Part shown: positions 44,276 through 54,400 of the stretch, one piece after another | How positions within the stretch are numbered: the stretch's first letter is position 1 | How the letters are laid out: every line of letters starts with the position of its first letter | Source of the DNA: JANYBT01 sp038211475 | Lineage (GTDB): Bacteria; Acidobacteriota; Terriglobia; Terriglobales; Acidobacteriaceae | Length of the DNA stretch: 64,000 nucleotides | Assembly (NCBI GenBank): GCA_038211475.1 | Contig: JBBQVN010000002.1 | Span: 27,183 to 91,182, forward strand | Direction: 5' to 3' | Translations under genes and position numbers: made by a program | The notes under the pieces: generated by a model | What the model was told of the DNA's origin: nothing | Databases searched by the model: none | What the model saw: the letters and a program-made list of their open reading frames with translations, nothing else

Positions 44276-45784
44276 TTAGAAGAGAATCTGCCAAGTAGTA
44301 CCGGTTGACCCGCTGCCGGTACAAACAAATGTCGTGGCGCTCGTGCCATTGATGTTTGTGAATAATGCGCCCGGCGTGTTGCAGGGGCTTGTCGACAGAT
44401 CGGTCGTTCCTACGCCCCAGGTCGGCAACGGTGTGGGCATCGGCGCGCTGCCGTTGGTCACCGGGCTGGGATCCGTGGTAAAGCGAGAATAACCCGCACC
44501 GGCCATAGATTCTCCCAGCACGTACAGGCCCACCGACCACGGCACACCCGTCGTTAGTGCCATCAGAGACGTGCCGGTCTGGTCATCCCGCACGGCTGTG
44601 GTGGCTAGACTGGATGAGTGTGAGAAATCATTGCTGGCCTGCAGCACACTAACATCGCTAATGCCACCGGAAGGAAATGAACAAGCTCCCAATGTGCTAT
44701 CGGAGTTCGTCCCGCAGATGTGTACAGTATTGACCGTGGGGCTATTTGAATTTGCACCCTTGGCCGCGCTCGTGATGTTCGAAACAATGACATTGGCGAT
44801 TGCGCTGCTACTACTACTCGCACCGATCTGCACCCCATCTTGAAACCCCTCAAAATGCATGTCTGAAACCGTATTGTCTCCTGCCTGAATGAGCACCGCT
44901 CCGGTGCTCATGCCGCCCGTCCCCTGCTGCGAGCTGCCTAGCCAGATGCAGGTGAAGCCCCTCAACCCGCGGGTCTGCGCCTGGACTTGAGCGCAAGCGC
45001 AGTCGGTACCTGGCGTGGCCGGGGTATTGAAATTGATATTCGTGTAAGGGCCAGAACCCGCCGCTCCCGAACCAACGTACACTCCCACATCCGCGACATT
45101 GCTCATCATGACATCATTGACGTAACTTTGGTCTTGAGCCGCCAGATTGTAGATACCATAGGTATGGATATTGTTTCCCGATGTGGTTCCGCCATCCAAT
45201 TGCAGGTGCTCAATGGATATTCCGGAACAAGCACTACCATAGGCACACATCTGAATCATGGAAGCCGGAATTGAGTTTGAAGTGCTCGGTTGGCTGACCA
45301 CTGTGATAATCGGCATGTTGGCCGCGACTCCCATCAAGCGAGTGTTGCTCGGCATGACCCATGTTGCACCAATCTTGATATGGCTCATGCTCCCTCCAGG
45401 GAGAATGACGGTTGAGGGTATATGTATTCCATCGAATGGCGAGACCAGAACGCCATTATTAAGGTTTGCAGTACAGTCGAAAGACAATAGAGGTGGGTTA
45501 GGAATCAACCCGCGAGCATCCACCACTGCGCCTGGGGAATTACCGTTGGCACTCTGCTGCACAAGCAACGCGGAATTAATCACCTGGCAGATATTCATGT
45601 TCCCAGTGATACTCGCCGCGTACCCCGCCGCATCAATGTACGCGGTCGAGGCGGAAGTCGTTGTTCCTGAGTACACCGCATTGTTGCCCGACGTTTGCGC
45701 CGCCGATCCAAGGCACAACCACAACACTGCCACGCTCGCGAGTACGACGGTTAGCGGAAAGACCCTTGGGTGTTTTAACATCAT
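44276..45784 (-). CDS. Secreted right-handed beta-helix protein (paralogue 1)
   Basis: 502 residues from ATG 45784. The signal peptide region is VFPLTVVLASVAVLWLCLGS. Family blocks are PSTVILPGGSMSHIKIGATW, ISIEHLQLDGGTTSGNNIHT, GLRGFTCIWLG and VGLYVLGESMAGAGYSRFTT. First of three co-directional paralogues after the TIG/FG-GAP gene. Divergence among the three is high, indicating old duplication rather than recent copying. Confidence 0.8.
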   Translation of the reverse strand: MMLKHPRVFPLTVVLASVAVLWLCLGSAAQTSGNNAVYSGTTTSASTAYIDAAGYAASITGNMNICQVINSALLVQQSANGNSPGAVVDARGLIPNPPLLSFDCTANLNNGVLVSPFDGIHIPSTVILPGGSMSHIKIGATWVMPSNTRLMGVAANMPIITVVSQPSTSNSIPASMIQMCAYGSACSGISIEHLQLDGGTTSGNNIHTYGIYNLAAQDQSYVNDVMMSNVADVGVYVGSGAAGSGPYTNINFNTPATPGTDCACAQVQAQTRGLRGFTCIWLGSSQQGTGGMSTGAVLIQAGDNTVSDMHFEGFQDGVQIGASSSSSAIANVIVSNITSAAKGANSNSPTVNTVHICGTNSDSTLGACSFPSGGISDVSVLQASNDFSHSSSLATTAVRDDQTGTSLMALTTGVPWSVGLYVLGESMAGAGYSRFTTDPSPVTNGSAPMPTPLPTWGVGTTDLSTSPCNTPGALFTNINGTSATTFVCTGSGSTGTTWQILF

Positions 45785-45863
45785 TTTGCTAGCCTCATTT
45801 AAAAGTGGCGCTTCTCAGTCGTTCAGCTCAAGCCGTGTTATACGACCAAACTCGGCTGGGTCC

Positions 45864-47279
45864 CTACTGCTGAAGGTAAATGTTGCCCTCAGCAACATCC
45901 CGGAGTCCATCGTTGTTGAAATCGGCAGAGATTGTTCCCGCTCCTAGGGACAGACTCAGACTCTGATCTGGCCCGAACGTGCCATCGCCGTTGCCGAATC
46001 GCAGGAAAGCGTTAAATCCTCCACTCCAGAAGAGTAAATCGACATTGCCGTCCGAGTTGAAGTCGCCGACCGCAAGACCATCCGTCAGATCAGCGAGGGC
46101 CCCCAAGTTCTTGAACGTGCCATCGCCACGTCCAATCAGCACAGTCATTTGCGAGTTGTCGTTGTACAGAAGATCTGGTATTCCGTCCCCATTTAGATCC
46201 GTTAGAACCAAAGGCGGGAACCCGTTAAACCCTGTAAAGCTGGCTACGGTTCGGGGACTTCGGAAAGTCCCGTCGCCATTGCCGAACAGAACGCGAAGTT
46301 GAAAATTACTTCCGGAGTTAACTGCCACCAGCAGATCCAGTTTGCCATCTCCGTTGAAATCACCCGTGAGCATCAGATGGGGGCCGCTGCCGCCGCCAAC
46401 GGATGTGGAAGTGCCCCTGGTGAAAGTGCCATCGCCGTTGCCAAAATACAGGAGCACCGCGCCAGTGTTGACGGCGACATCCAGAATCCCGTCCTGATTA
46501 AAGTCGCCTACAAGGATTTGCGTCGGCGGGAAGGGAAAGCTGCCAAAGTGTGATCCAGGCCGGAAAGTAGCGTCACCATTGCCGAGATTGACTTGGAGGT
46601 GAGAGGTGTTTGAGTTGAAAGAGTTGCCCTGAACGAACACGATGTCTTGGTTACCGTCACCATTGAAGTCTCCAAATTCAGCGTCTCCGCTCCCAAAGTA
46701 GTTGCGAGTGGCATCAGGCCCGTAGGAAAACACACCACTCCCATTGTTAATGAGACTCTGGAGTTGGTACCCGCTTCCCGCAAAGTTGTTGATGGCGAGA
46801 TCTAGGTTCTCGTCACCGTCGAGGTCCGTTAATAAAACGGGACAACCAAACGGCAAAATGGTTTGCGGGCTGCCAAACGTCACCGTGGTGATGGGCGCAT
46901 GGACTTCGACCTGCGCGAAAGTCGAGCTGGAAATCTGCCCGCCTGGACTGGTGGTGGTCACGGTGATCAGCCCGGCCGTGTTGGTCGCGATGTCAGACGC
47001 CAGAATCTGCGCATCAAGCTCGTGACCCGACACAAACGTCGTGGTCCGCGCCTGCTTATTCCAGTTCACCACCGACCCGTTGATGAAGTTCGCGCCATAG
47101 ACCTTTAACGTGAACCCAGGGCCACCCGGCGCAACCGCTGTCGGGACGGTCGGAGCAGTAACGTGCGGCACGGGATATCCCGGCTGCTTGGTAGCGGCGA
47201 GCGCAGTTCCACCGAGGCCGATTAGAGTGGAAACAACAACCAGAAGAGCGAGGCGAAAAGGACTACCAAAACAGTTCAT
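45864..47279 (-). CDS. Secreted IPT/TIG plus FG-GAP (VCBS) repeat protein
   Basis: 471 residues. A signal peptide is followed by a TIG-like Ig domain (PTAVAPGGPGFTLKVYGANF, about 45-125). At least six FG-GAP/VCBS repeats then carry calcium-binding DxDGDxxxD-type loops (LTDLDGDENLDLAINN, GDFNGDGNQDIVFV, GDFNQDGILDVAVN, GDFNGDGKLDLLVA, LTDLNGDGIPDLLYN and GDFNSDGNVDLLFW), forming an integrin-like propeller. Typical of acidobacterial surface or secreted proteins; ligand unknown. Confidence 0.88.
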   Translation of the reverse strand: MNCFGSPFRLALLVVVSTLIGLGGTALAATKQPGYPVPHVTAPTVPTAVAPGGPGFTLKVYGANFINGSVVNWNKQARTTTFVSGHELDAQILASDIATNTAGLITVTTTSPGGQISSSTFAQVEVHAPITTVTFGSPQTILPFGCPVLLTDLDGDENLDLAINNFAGSGYQLQSLINNGSGVFSYGPDATRNYFGSGDAEFGDFNGDGNQDIVFVQGNSFNSNTSHLQVNLGNGDATFRPGSHFGSFPFPPTQILVGDFNQDGILDVAVNTGAVLLYFGNGDGTFTRGTSTSVGGGSGPHLMLTGDFNGDGKLDLLVAVNSGSNFQLRVLFGNGDGTFRSPRTVASFTGFNGFPPLVLTDLNGDGIPDLLYNDNSQMTVLIGRGDGTFKNLGALADLTDGLAVGDFNSDGNVDLLFWSGGFNAFLRFGNGDGTFGPDQSLSLSLGAGTISADFNNDGLRDVAEGNIYLQQ

Positions 47280-47631
47280 AGGAAAACTCCCACAGGGTTA
47301 AAGAAACTGCATTCGATTTCTTGGCGATCTTCAGTCTTCGGGGGAGAATTGTGTCTTGCCTCTCCCTGTCGCCCAAATTGCAGCGTTTCGAGGAGGCCGT
47401 TAAACTGCGATTGACGCTAGTCTATTTCCAAGGGGAAGTCAACAAGAAAGCGATTTCAGACCCACATTCTTGTTAGTAGGCAACCTAGAAGAGCTTCAGC
47501 CTCGTCAATTCCGTGATTGACCTTCCAGATGCATCGACACCGAGCTCCAAACAGCTGGGGGCTCGTCACAATTAACGCACACGGTGGAATCAACGGGTTA
47601 GTGCGGGGGAACTCTCCCCAGCGAGCCACGT
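47280..47631. other. Intergenic region
   Basis: 352 bases with the upstream region of the FG-GAP gene. A frame overlapping the vWA relic is open on the minus strand but is judged a shadow. No other feature seen. Confidence 0.35.
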
Positions 47632-48290
47632 TTACGGCGCCAGCCTGATCCCGCGAAGGGGCGAAAAGGCATTCACGGTAGCCCCCGTTGAGCCCAGGAG
47701 TGATAGCCAGAATTCCCTTAGGCTCAGCCAATACTGACAGCTCTTGCCGGAACCGTCGACGCCGAGCACGCTGATTTGGACGCCGCGCAAGTCGGGCGCG
47801 TTGTGTGCCGCAGCGTGAATCTGTCGCTTCGAAATCACCGACGGCATCTCGATGTCGAGCTCACGCGTGTGTTGCCTCATGTCGGAAAGTACGATGATGC
47901 GCTTGCTGGTGCAGGTATCCTGTGCAAACACTTGGCTGGCCAGCAGCAACGCTCCAATAATGTCCGTATTCTTAAATCCTATTTTCAAGACTTTACGGCG
48001 GCCATCCCAGGCGGCAACGAGCGACCTGCGGGCCGCCGCCAGCCGCTCCCCGAAATAGCCGGGGGAATTTCCCACTCGGCCCGACAGCAGGACGTAGGGC
48101 TCGGTGAAACTGTCGCCGGTGATGCCGATGACGGTCACATGCCCGCCGGTCAGCGCTTTTGCGAGTATTCCGGCAACTCGGGGCTCGTCATCGTCAGCAC
48201 TCGATTTATGATCTTGGCGAAGGGCAAGAGATTCTCGTCGCCGCTCAGGACCCACTCGCCGAGCCTTTGATTGGAGCGCGCCCATGATTA
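47632..48290 (-). pseudogene. Von Willebrand factor A-like protein, 5'-truncated
   Basis: The C-terminal two thirds are clear: GGHVTVIGITGDSFTEPYVL, GYFGERLAAARRSLVAAWDG, NTDIIGALLLASQVF, then KRIIVLSDMRQHTRELDIE and YWLSLREFWLSLLGSTGATV. This is a vWA fold. The N-terminal strand with the metal-site DxSxS motif is not in this frame. A different frame just upstream reads WVLSGDENLLPFAKIINRVL, so a frameshift near 48190 plus loss of the true start is likely. The divergent gene at 48284 occupies the place where its start should be. Confidence 0.55.
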
Positions 48291-48619
48291 AGCTGCTCTT
48301 AATAGACGCTGACCTTGTGCATGCCCGGGAACTATCGGCCTTGCTCGCCCACCGGGGCATCGTGATACAGCACGTCCTCAAATGTACAGACGGCGCAGCC
48401 GCCCTGCGGCAGTCACTTCCTCAGCACGACCTCGTCGTCGTCGATCTGTCGGAACGGTCACACCCTTGGTTGACGTTCCTCCGCAAACTGCGGCAGGCAC
48501 TGCGGAATCCGACTGCGGGCTGTGGCCCGCTGTTCCTCTGCATTTCAGGACTTCAATGGAGCGTTGACTTTCAAATTCTAATCGAACGCAGCGGAGCGCG
48601 ATATGCATTTGAAGAATAG
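48284..48619 (+). CDS. Stand-alone receiver-like domain
   Basis: 111 residues from ATG 48284. The pattern is receiver-like: MIKLLLIDADLVHARELSAL has the acidic pair after strand 1, and HDLVVVDLSE has an Asp at the phospho-acceptor place. The conserved Thr/Lys segment (LFLCISGLQ) is degenerate. It overlaps the next gene by 17 bases. The pair looks like an OmpR-type response regulator split into two proteins. Confidence 0.5.
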   Translation: MIKLLLIDADLVHARELSALLAHRGIVIQHVLKCTDGAAALRQSLPQHDLVVVDLSERSHPWLTFLRKLRQALRNPTAGCGPLFLCISGLQWSVDFQILIERSGARYAFEE

Positions 48620-49169
48620 GTTTGGTAGAGTTCTGGAGACTGTAGACTTGTTGGCTGCAGAACTAAGGAGCCTTCGGTCTCAAGGCCCGTGCTTTATGAT
48701 CCTGCACCGATTCCACAACCCCGGTTCGGATTGCACTCCAGGTGAAGAAGCTGCGGCGGTATTGCTTCACCACCATGGCAGGGAATATCGGGTGCCCTTG
48801 CCGCCCACCCGGCTCCTACTCTTCGACTTCTTGGCGCGGCGCTCCCGAATTCCCTTAAGTGGGTCCCAGATCGTCACCGCAATGAGCGTCGATCCTTTCG
48901 CCATGCGGCATGGACTGAATGCGACGTCATCTGCCCAGGCGCCGCCCAAAATTCAACGGTCGTGCCTAAAGATATATGTGCAGCGCATCCGGCTAGCGCT
49001 GAAGCAGTGCTTCGATGAAGCTGGCTTGAAGATCAATCCTCACGATGTGCTCGCTTCCCAGACCACGGTTTCGAACCGCATCGGATACCGATTAATCGCG
49101 ACATGTGAGTGGATCCACGAAGACACAATTGATCGAGTTTACTATTTGCGGCTAAAATCGGACGCCTGA
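48603..49169 (+). CDS. Winged-helix (OmpR-type) DNA-binding protein paired with the receiver-like gene
   Basis: 188 residues from ATG 48603. Residues ~50-165 fit a Trans_reg_C-like winged helix: REYRVPLPPTRLLLFDFLAR, RIPLSGSQIVTAMSVDPF, KIYVQRIRLALKQCFDEAGL, then NRIGYRLIATCEW as the wing. The N-terminus is short and has no receiver. It overlaps the receiver-like gene and converges with the gene at 49176, beside the CHAT/HEPN operon. It could regulate it; unproven. Confidence 0.55.
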   Translation: MHLKNRFGRVLETVDLLAAELRSLRSQGPCFMILHRFHNPGSDCTPGEEAAAVLLHHHGREYRVPLPPTRLLLFDFLARRSRIPLSGSQIVTAMSVDPFAMRHGLNATSSAQAPPKIQRSCLKIYVQRIRLALKQCFDEAGLKINPHDVLASQTTVSNRIGYRLIATCEWIHEDTIDRVYYLRLKSDA

Positions 49170-49175
49170 ATCTTT

Positions 49176-49793
49176 TCAAGTCGGCTGTGATTTGTCAGGC
49201 CAGCAATCATGTTCTTCCTCTACCCATCTTGCCACGAACTGCTCCACTTCGAGCTCAAGCCGTTCGTAAGAAATCGTGTCAATATGGTCCTCCAAGAACC
49301 TATGTGCATCACACATGAGCGCCCTCACGCTCCTCCAGTCCCCACCCACTAACTCCGGGTGATACTCAAATTTCATTTCGTCGCCAACAGGTAGCCCGCT
49401 GAGCGTTTTGAGTGAAACCAACATGGTATAGCCGTCAACTTCATCTCGTTGATACGGATCGTCACCGTCTGCGGAAACGGCTTTAGTCATGATTGACGCA
49501 ATAAGCGAATCCCCCCCGCGGTAGTGACAAACGAGCTGATTTGTCACCCACATGTCCTCGAATCGAAGGCGGCTCCCCTGTTCAATAAATCCTCGGAAGC
49601 GTCCACCTACTGACATGAGTGCCAAGTACTCCGTTTCTCCAATCGCTCGATCTCGTTCCGGTGATGGCTCTTGACGCGGCATCGGCTCAAGGTAATTCTC
49701 CGAAATCATATATACTTGATATGGTTTGATAGTAGTCCTTAGCTCGTATTTCGACCTTATGCTTACTTTACCAAGCATTACTAGATGTCGCAA
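49176..49793 (-). CDS. Hypothetical protein downstream of the CHAT-STAND/HEPN genes
   Basis: 205 residues from ATG 49793, or ~176 from an internal ATG (MISENYLEPMPRQEPSPERD). It is acidic and soluble (for example MTKAVSADGDDPYQRDEVDG and ERLELEVEQFVARWVEEEHD). It starts 48 bases after the HEPN-motif gene, on the same strand, so it is probably the third gene of that operon. No family recognised. Confidence 0.6.
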   Translation of the reverse strand: MRHLVMLGKVSIRSKYELRTTIKPYQVYMISENYLEPMPRQEPSPERDRAIGETEYLALMSVGGRFRGFIEQGSRLRFEDMWVTNQLVCHYRGGDSLIASIMTKAVSADGDDPYQRDEVDGYTMLVSLKTLSGLPVGDEMKFEYHPELVGGDWRSVRALMCDAHRFLEDHIDTISYERLELEVEQFVARWVEEEHDCWPDKSQPT

Positions 49794-49840
49794 GGTGGGG
49801 CCGCGACGCCGCGATACTCACACTGCAACGTCGTTTTGTC

Positions 49841-51421
49841 TCACCGTAGTAATTGATACATGAGGGGCGCTATGCCGGAATAACGATCCCAGAGGTCTGG
49901 AGGCTTTTGATCCGAAGGAATACCCAGACCCTTTGCCACCAGAGCCCACGGCATTTTGTACTCATCGACTCCTAAGATCAGCTTTCGCGCCACGCGCACA
50001 GCTTGACAAGTGGTCATGCGTCTGGCGTGGGCGTTGCTGTTCCGCAAATTTGCGATCCATTCAATGGGTTTTAGCACATTTCGCTTGCCGACAGTATCCC
50101 ATTGCACCCTCTTCGTCCGCATTTGCGACGCAATTTCAAGCTTGACGAACGCCTCATTTTCGAATAATAGATCGTGTACATCCAACAAGGAAGCGTATTG
50201 ACCCAGCCCGATGTTAGGGCCACTCAGTCCCACCAGTCTAACCGTCTTCATTTCCTCAAACACTCTTGACACATCCGGGATTCTTAGCATCTGGCGCGAC
50301 TCGGCGAACACGTCTTGCCAATGTAAGCGCAACAACTCCTCAAGGCCACTACACAGTAAGAACAGAGCGCCAGACAACTTAGGGGATGCGGTGTCTCCCC
50401 TGAAGCTCGCCCATCGATAGGACGCTTCTGCCTCTACGAACCGACCCTTAACCCTCGAATCGAGCCACGTCCAGCAGCCACTTCCCAGGCGGTTAGCCAA
50501 GAGGGACTCAAAGCTGGCGTTGATGCTAGACAATGCCTGTTCCACTCCGCGTGAGGCTGCATTCCTTCGTTTCATTTCTTGCCGCAGGCATTGAATTGCG
50601 ACACCATTTGCATTCGCTGTTTCGAGAACCTTGGTAAGCATTTCCAATACCACTACCGACAGGTTGTTTACGTCGCCAGTATTAATCAGCACATCGCCAC
50701 TCGACGCCGCAGCCAAATTCGCAATGTCAGGTCGCCCAAACTGCTTTGCGGTTTCTTCGAGAAACATCTCCGGCGCCATATCGGTACGCACAGATGCGCG
50801 GAAGACATCGAATTCTGGGTCCCCGCCGCCGAGGTCATGTCGCGCGCGGAGTAGAGCTTGGGTGAGGCCAATCATGTCCCAAAGCTCCCGCGATCTGGGG
50901 TAGGCTGAGAATCCAGAACGAAGAATCGCCAACGCGCGCTCCAAGCGCTGGGATTGCACGCATTCCAACGCAGCCAAAGTGCAATCGGCCAGAGCCAGCG
51001 GCTCAAGGAACAGATCAATCGCCGCAATGGTCGAGCCAGATCTCTTGATCTCAAATCGACAGGGCGACAGAGCGAATTGGCCAAGATCGCTTAACCCGGA
51101 TCGGATCGGAATACTCGTCTTAACCACTCCCTCACTATCAAGTAAATGTGCCTTATAGGTTGGTCGAGGATGTGCAGACTGGAGCGAAAACCTTACGACT
51201 GAGGCTTTTGGGCACGCTTCAATATGTATCTCTAGGCCGGCACAGAGCGGAGTCGACCTGCCAAGGTGAATCGACAAGCGTTCCTTCGCGCTAGACGACA
51301 CGAGGTCGTCTCGCTGCGACTTGCTAACGAGCACTCCTCCCTCAGACAGTCCAATACAGGCGATTACTCCTGAGCTAATACCAAGGTGGCAACGAAGGAA
51401 AGTGGCCTGTTCGCTAGTCAA
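49841..51421 (-). CDS. HEPN-motif protein coupled to the CHAT-STAND gene (candidate RNase effector)
   Basis: 526 residues; the ATG overlaps the stop of the 1223-residue gene (ATGA). Residues ~1-145 are a beta-rich domain of unknown type. Residues 145-200 are TPR-like (LAALECVQSQRLERALAILR). Residues 240-330 are helical. The C-terminal part (350-490) has long helices (SGALFLLCSGLEELLRLHWQ) followed by IANLRNSNAHARRMT, where R460-N461-S462-N463-A464-H465 is the RNxxxH motif of HEPN ribonucleases. The motif and its helical surroundings suggest an RNA-cutting effector, possibly released or activated by the partner protease. Overall sequence identity to any known family is not recognised. Confidence 0.65.
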   Translation of the reverse strand: MTSEQATFLRCHLGISSGVIACIGLSEGGVLVSKSQRDDLVSSSAKERLSIHLGRSTPLCAGLEIHIEACPKASVVRFSLQSAHPRPTYKAHLLDSEGVVKTSIPIRSGLSDLGQFALSPCRFEIKRSGSTIAAIDLFLEPLALADCTLAALECVQSQRLERALAILRSGFSAYPRSRELWDMIGLTQALLRARHDLGGGDPEFDVFRASVRTDMAPEMFLEETAKQFGRPDIANLAAASSGDVLINTGDVNNLSVVVLEMLTKVLETANANGVAIQCLRQEMKRRNAASRGVEQALSSINASFESLLANRLGSGCWTWLDSRVKGRFVEAEASYRWASFRGDTASPKLSGALFLLCSGLEELLRLHWQDVFAESRQMLRIPDVSRVFEEMKTVRLVGLSGPNIGLGQYASLLDVHDLLFENEAFVKLEIASQMRTKRVQWDTVGKRNVLKPIEWIANLRNSNAHARRMTTCQAVRVARKLILGVDEYKMPWALVAKGLGIPSDQKPPDLWDRYSGIAPLMYQLLR

Positions 51422-54400
51422 ATCGAGCCTCCCTGCCGCCTAACCACATCGAATGCCGCACTGCTGCTGCACTTATCGATCATCGAACGCAATTCTGCAT
51501 CCGCAGCAGACTCCACTACGGATTGCTCCAGCAGCATTTTGGCTAATTGCCATTCGCCAAGGCCGAAGAGATACCGCGCGAGCCGGTAAGGGCATTCGCA
51601 ATCCGTCATATCCGTTGGGTCAATCTCAGCCGCTCGCAACGACTCTTGATATGCTTCAGTTGCGGCACCACCGGCGCCTTCCAAAGAAAAGCTCACGCCT
51701 ATTCCGGCTCTCGCTATCTGCGATGCTCGGGGATGACGTCGTGGGTTATTTAGGTCGAGCACGCGGTTGAATGAATCTCTAGCACCGTTATACTCATGTC
51801 TGCCGAGATGGGTAAGACCAAGGTTTACCCGAGCAATGATCTCCTGTCTGATCCCGCCAGTTCTGAGGCTCCACTCCAGGTACTGCTCATAGTGCTTCCT
51901 CGCCTCGACGAACTGACCGGCGAATCTAAAGATCTCACCGATGTTGTTGATGGATAGCCGGTCGAGATCATATTCCATTGCTAATGCGGTGGCTTTCTCG
52001 AAGAACTCGTACGCAGGGCCATAAGCACGATTGGCAAGCTCCACACTGCCTAGAGCAACATATCCTCTCCGCACATTTTCCCATGCCTGCAGCGCCAACC
52101 CCTGGCAGACGACCCTATTCGCATACTCGCTTGCAAAGTTGGCAGCTCTTTTGGCTTCTGGCAATCGGCCGTGACTTTTCAGTTCTACGCACCTACTCCA
52201 GTACAGTTCTGCTAGATCTGTCCATACTTCGAGGTGAAGAAGCGAGTCTCCGTCATCAACCGCAGCTTTTTCGCACGCAATGTAATGTTCCAACGCCTCC
52301 TGAAATTCTCCCTTAGCTCGACAAATGTCTCCGAGACCGTTTTGAGCACGCCCTCGGACTCTGACCGAGGCCCCCTCCAACCTTAGGAGCCGCTCATAGG
52401 TATCCGCGGATTCTGGGTATCGGGCGGTTGCTTTTAGAAGTTCCGCCATGTCAAACAACAAGTCGGACTTAAGCGCAATGTCTTTGTTCCCGAGCGCTTC
52501 CCACATATCAAGCGCAAGACGATAAAAGCGAATGGCTTCGCCGTTAGCATGAACTGCCGCAGACCTTCGGGCAGCCACTATGGCATAGCCCAAAGCCTTT
52601 GACCACTCCCGAGCTAGTCTATAATGCGCTGCGAGCTGCGGTGCAACCTCTTCACGCTTGTCACCATAAAGAGATTCGAGACAGCTACCTACCTCCTTAT
52701 GCAAACGCCTCTTCTGCAAAGGGTTAAGGTCGTTATACAGATGTTGGCGCATTAAATTGTTACGAAAATTAAACAGGGAAATTAGTTTATCGGGACCTAT
52801 TTCTTGTTCGCCATTCGCCTCGACGATTTGATGGCGCCTCTGCAGAGTGTCGAGCAAGTGGTCCATTATCTCTTCTTCATCAATGCCCTTAAGTTGTGCT
52901 AATACTTGAGCCGTGAAGTGGTCGCCCTCCACGCTTGCGCACGTCAGCATCTCTTTCAATTCGTCACTAAGTTCATCGATCCGATGCTGCATTAGAGCAC
53001 TTAGCGATTCAGGCAGCTCAAGAGCCGAGTCATCGATAGCCAACTGCCATGAGCCACCCACCTTGGCAATATGGCCTTTGTCTTGGGCGAGTTGCAGCAC
53101 TTCAATGATAAACAGTGCATTTGCTCCCGTGTGAGCCGCCAATGTCTTAACAAACGAAGCCGGAAACATGTGGTTCGCATACTTGAGGTCTACGCACGCC
53201 TTGACGAACGACTCGCAACGCCGTAATGCCGCTTCGTTCGCGGTGCTGAAGTCGAGCGACAAAACGGCGGTATTTGCCCTACGGAGTTCGTCAACGATGA
53301 ATCTGTGAGGAGTGCCAGAACTCGCGTATCGGCTCTCCGAGCGGTAGCCCAAGATAATCGTACCGTTCAGCACCGTAGATGCTTGTGTCAGACTCACGAT
53401 GAGGGCGGCCGAAGAATCGTCAATCCAGTGGCTCCCGTCGACGGCAATGACCAGCGGAGTTGCCTTGCTAATACGTGTGATCAGCAAAACCAGTTGGTCT
53501 ATTACATCCGCCTTCTGCATATCGCTTGTAATAAGAAGGGAGGTTTGAGACGCCACCCCGATACTTTCGCAGAATTGGTCGTATCTAAGTTTGCCGAGGG
53601 CGAGGTCTGGCCGAAATACGGCCGCTAGTTGTGGAAATGAAGTGACGATGTGCGCCAATAGCCATTCGCCAACTGCAATCGATTCTCTATCGATCTCAAT
53701 GCGCGTGTCGTTGCGCAGTAGCGAATGAACGAGTTGTCTCGCGATTGCGTAGGGTTCATTGGTGCCAAATCGCTGATTGCCGACCGCAATTGCAACAACA
53801 AGTCTTGCAGTCAGCGCGACTGCGTCGTCCAATATTCGATTGAGAAGGGTTGTCTTGCCTGTTCCCGTTTCCCCCGTAATCAGCATCACGCCAAATCGAC
53901 CGCGTGTTGCTGCCAGTTGTTCGCGCGCTTTCGTGATCTCTTGATCGCGCCCGACGCATACTGTTGCCGCCGGACGGCCTTGTGAAGCGTCCAGAGAAAT
54001 TGACCCTTCGATTGGCGAGCGACGGCGACGCTTACTCGCTTCGGATGGCAATTTGTGTGTTGGGTCGCCATAGTGGACGTAGCACGCCCAGACGGGGAAC
54101 GAATGCTTCCCGTAGAGGCGTTGGCGAGTACTCCGCAACGCCTCAGCTATACTGCATCCAATTGTCACTGATCGGTAAAAGTTCGTGGCGAACAGTTGAG
54201 ACAGCGTATCCGGGATAGGGCTGATCGAGCCTATGTAGTGGGGCACCCCCTGTTTCAAGAAGGCTTGATAGAGAGCCCCAACTTCCCAAAACGTCTCTGG
54301 CGGCGACGCTGTTTCCGCAGAACGGCAGCAGTTTGCAAAGACCAGTAGCGGGAATGAGGCTCCGGAGGACACTGCCTCGATGCTGTCGAAGCTTAGCACC

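Noticed and set aside
47456..47731. 91-codon minus ORF at the end of the vWA relic
   Set aside because: It overlaps the well-matched vWA C-terminus in another frame.
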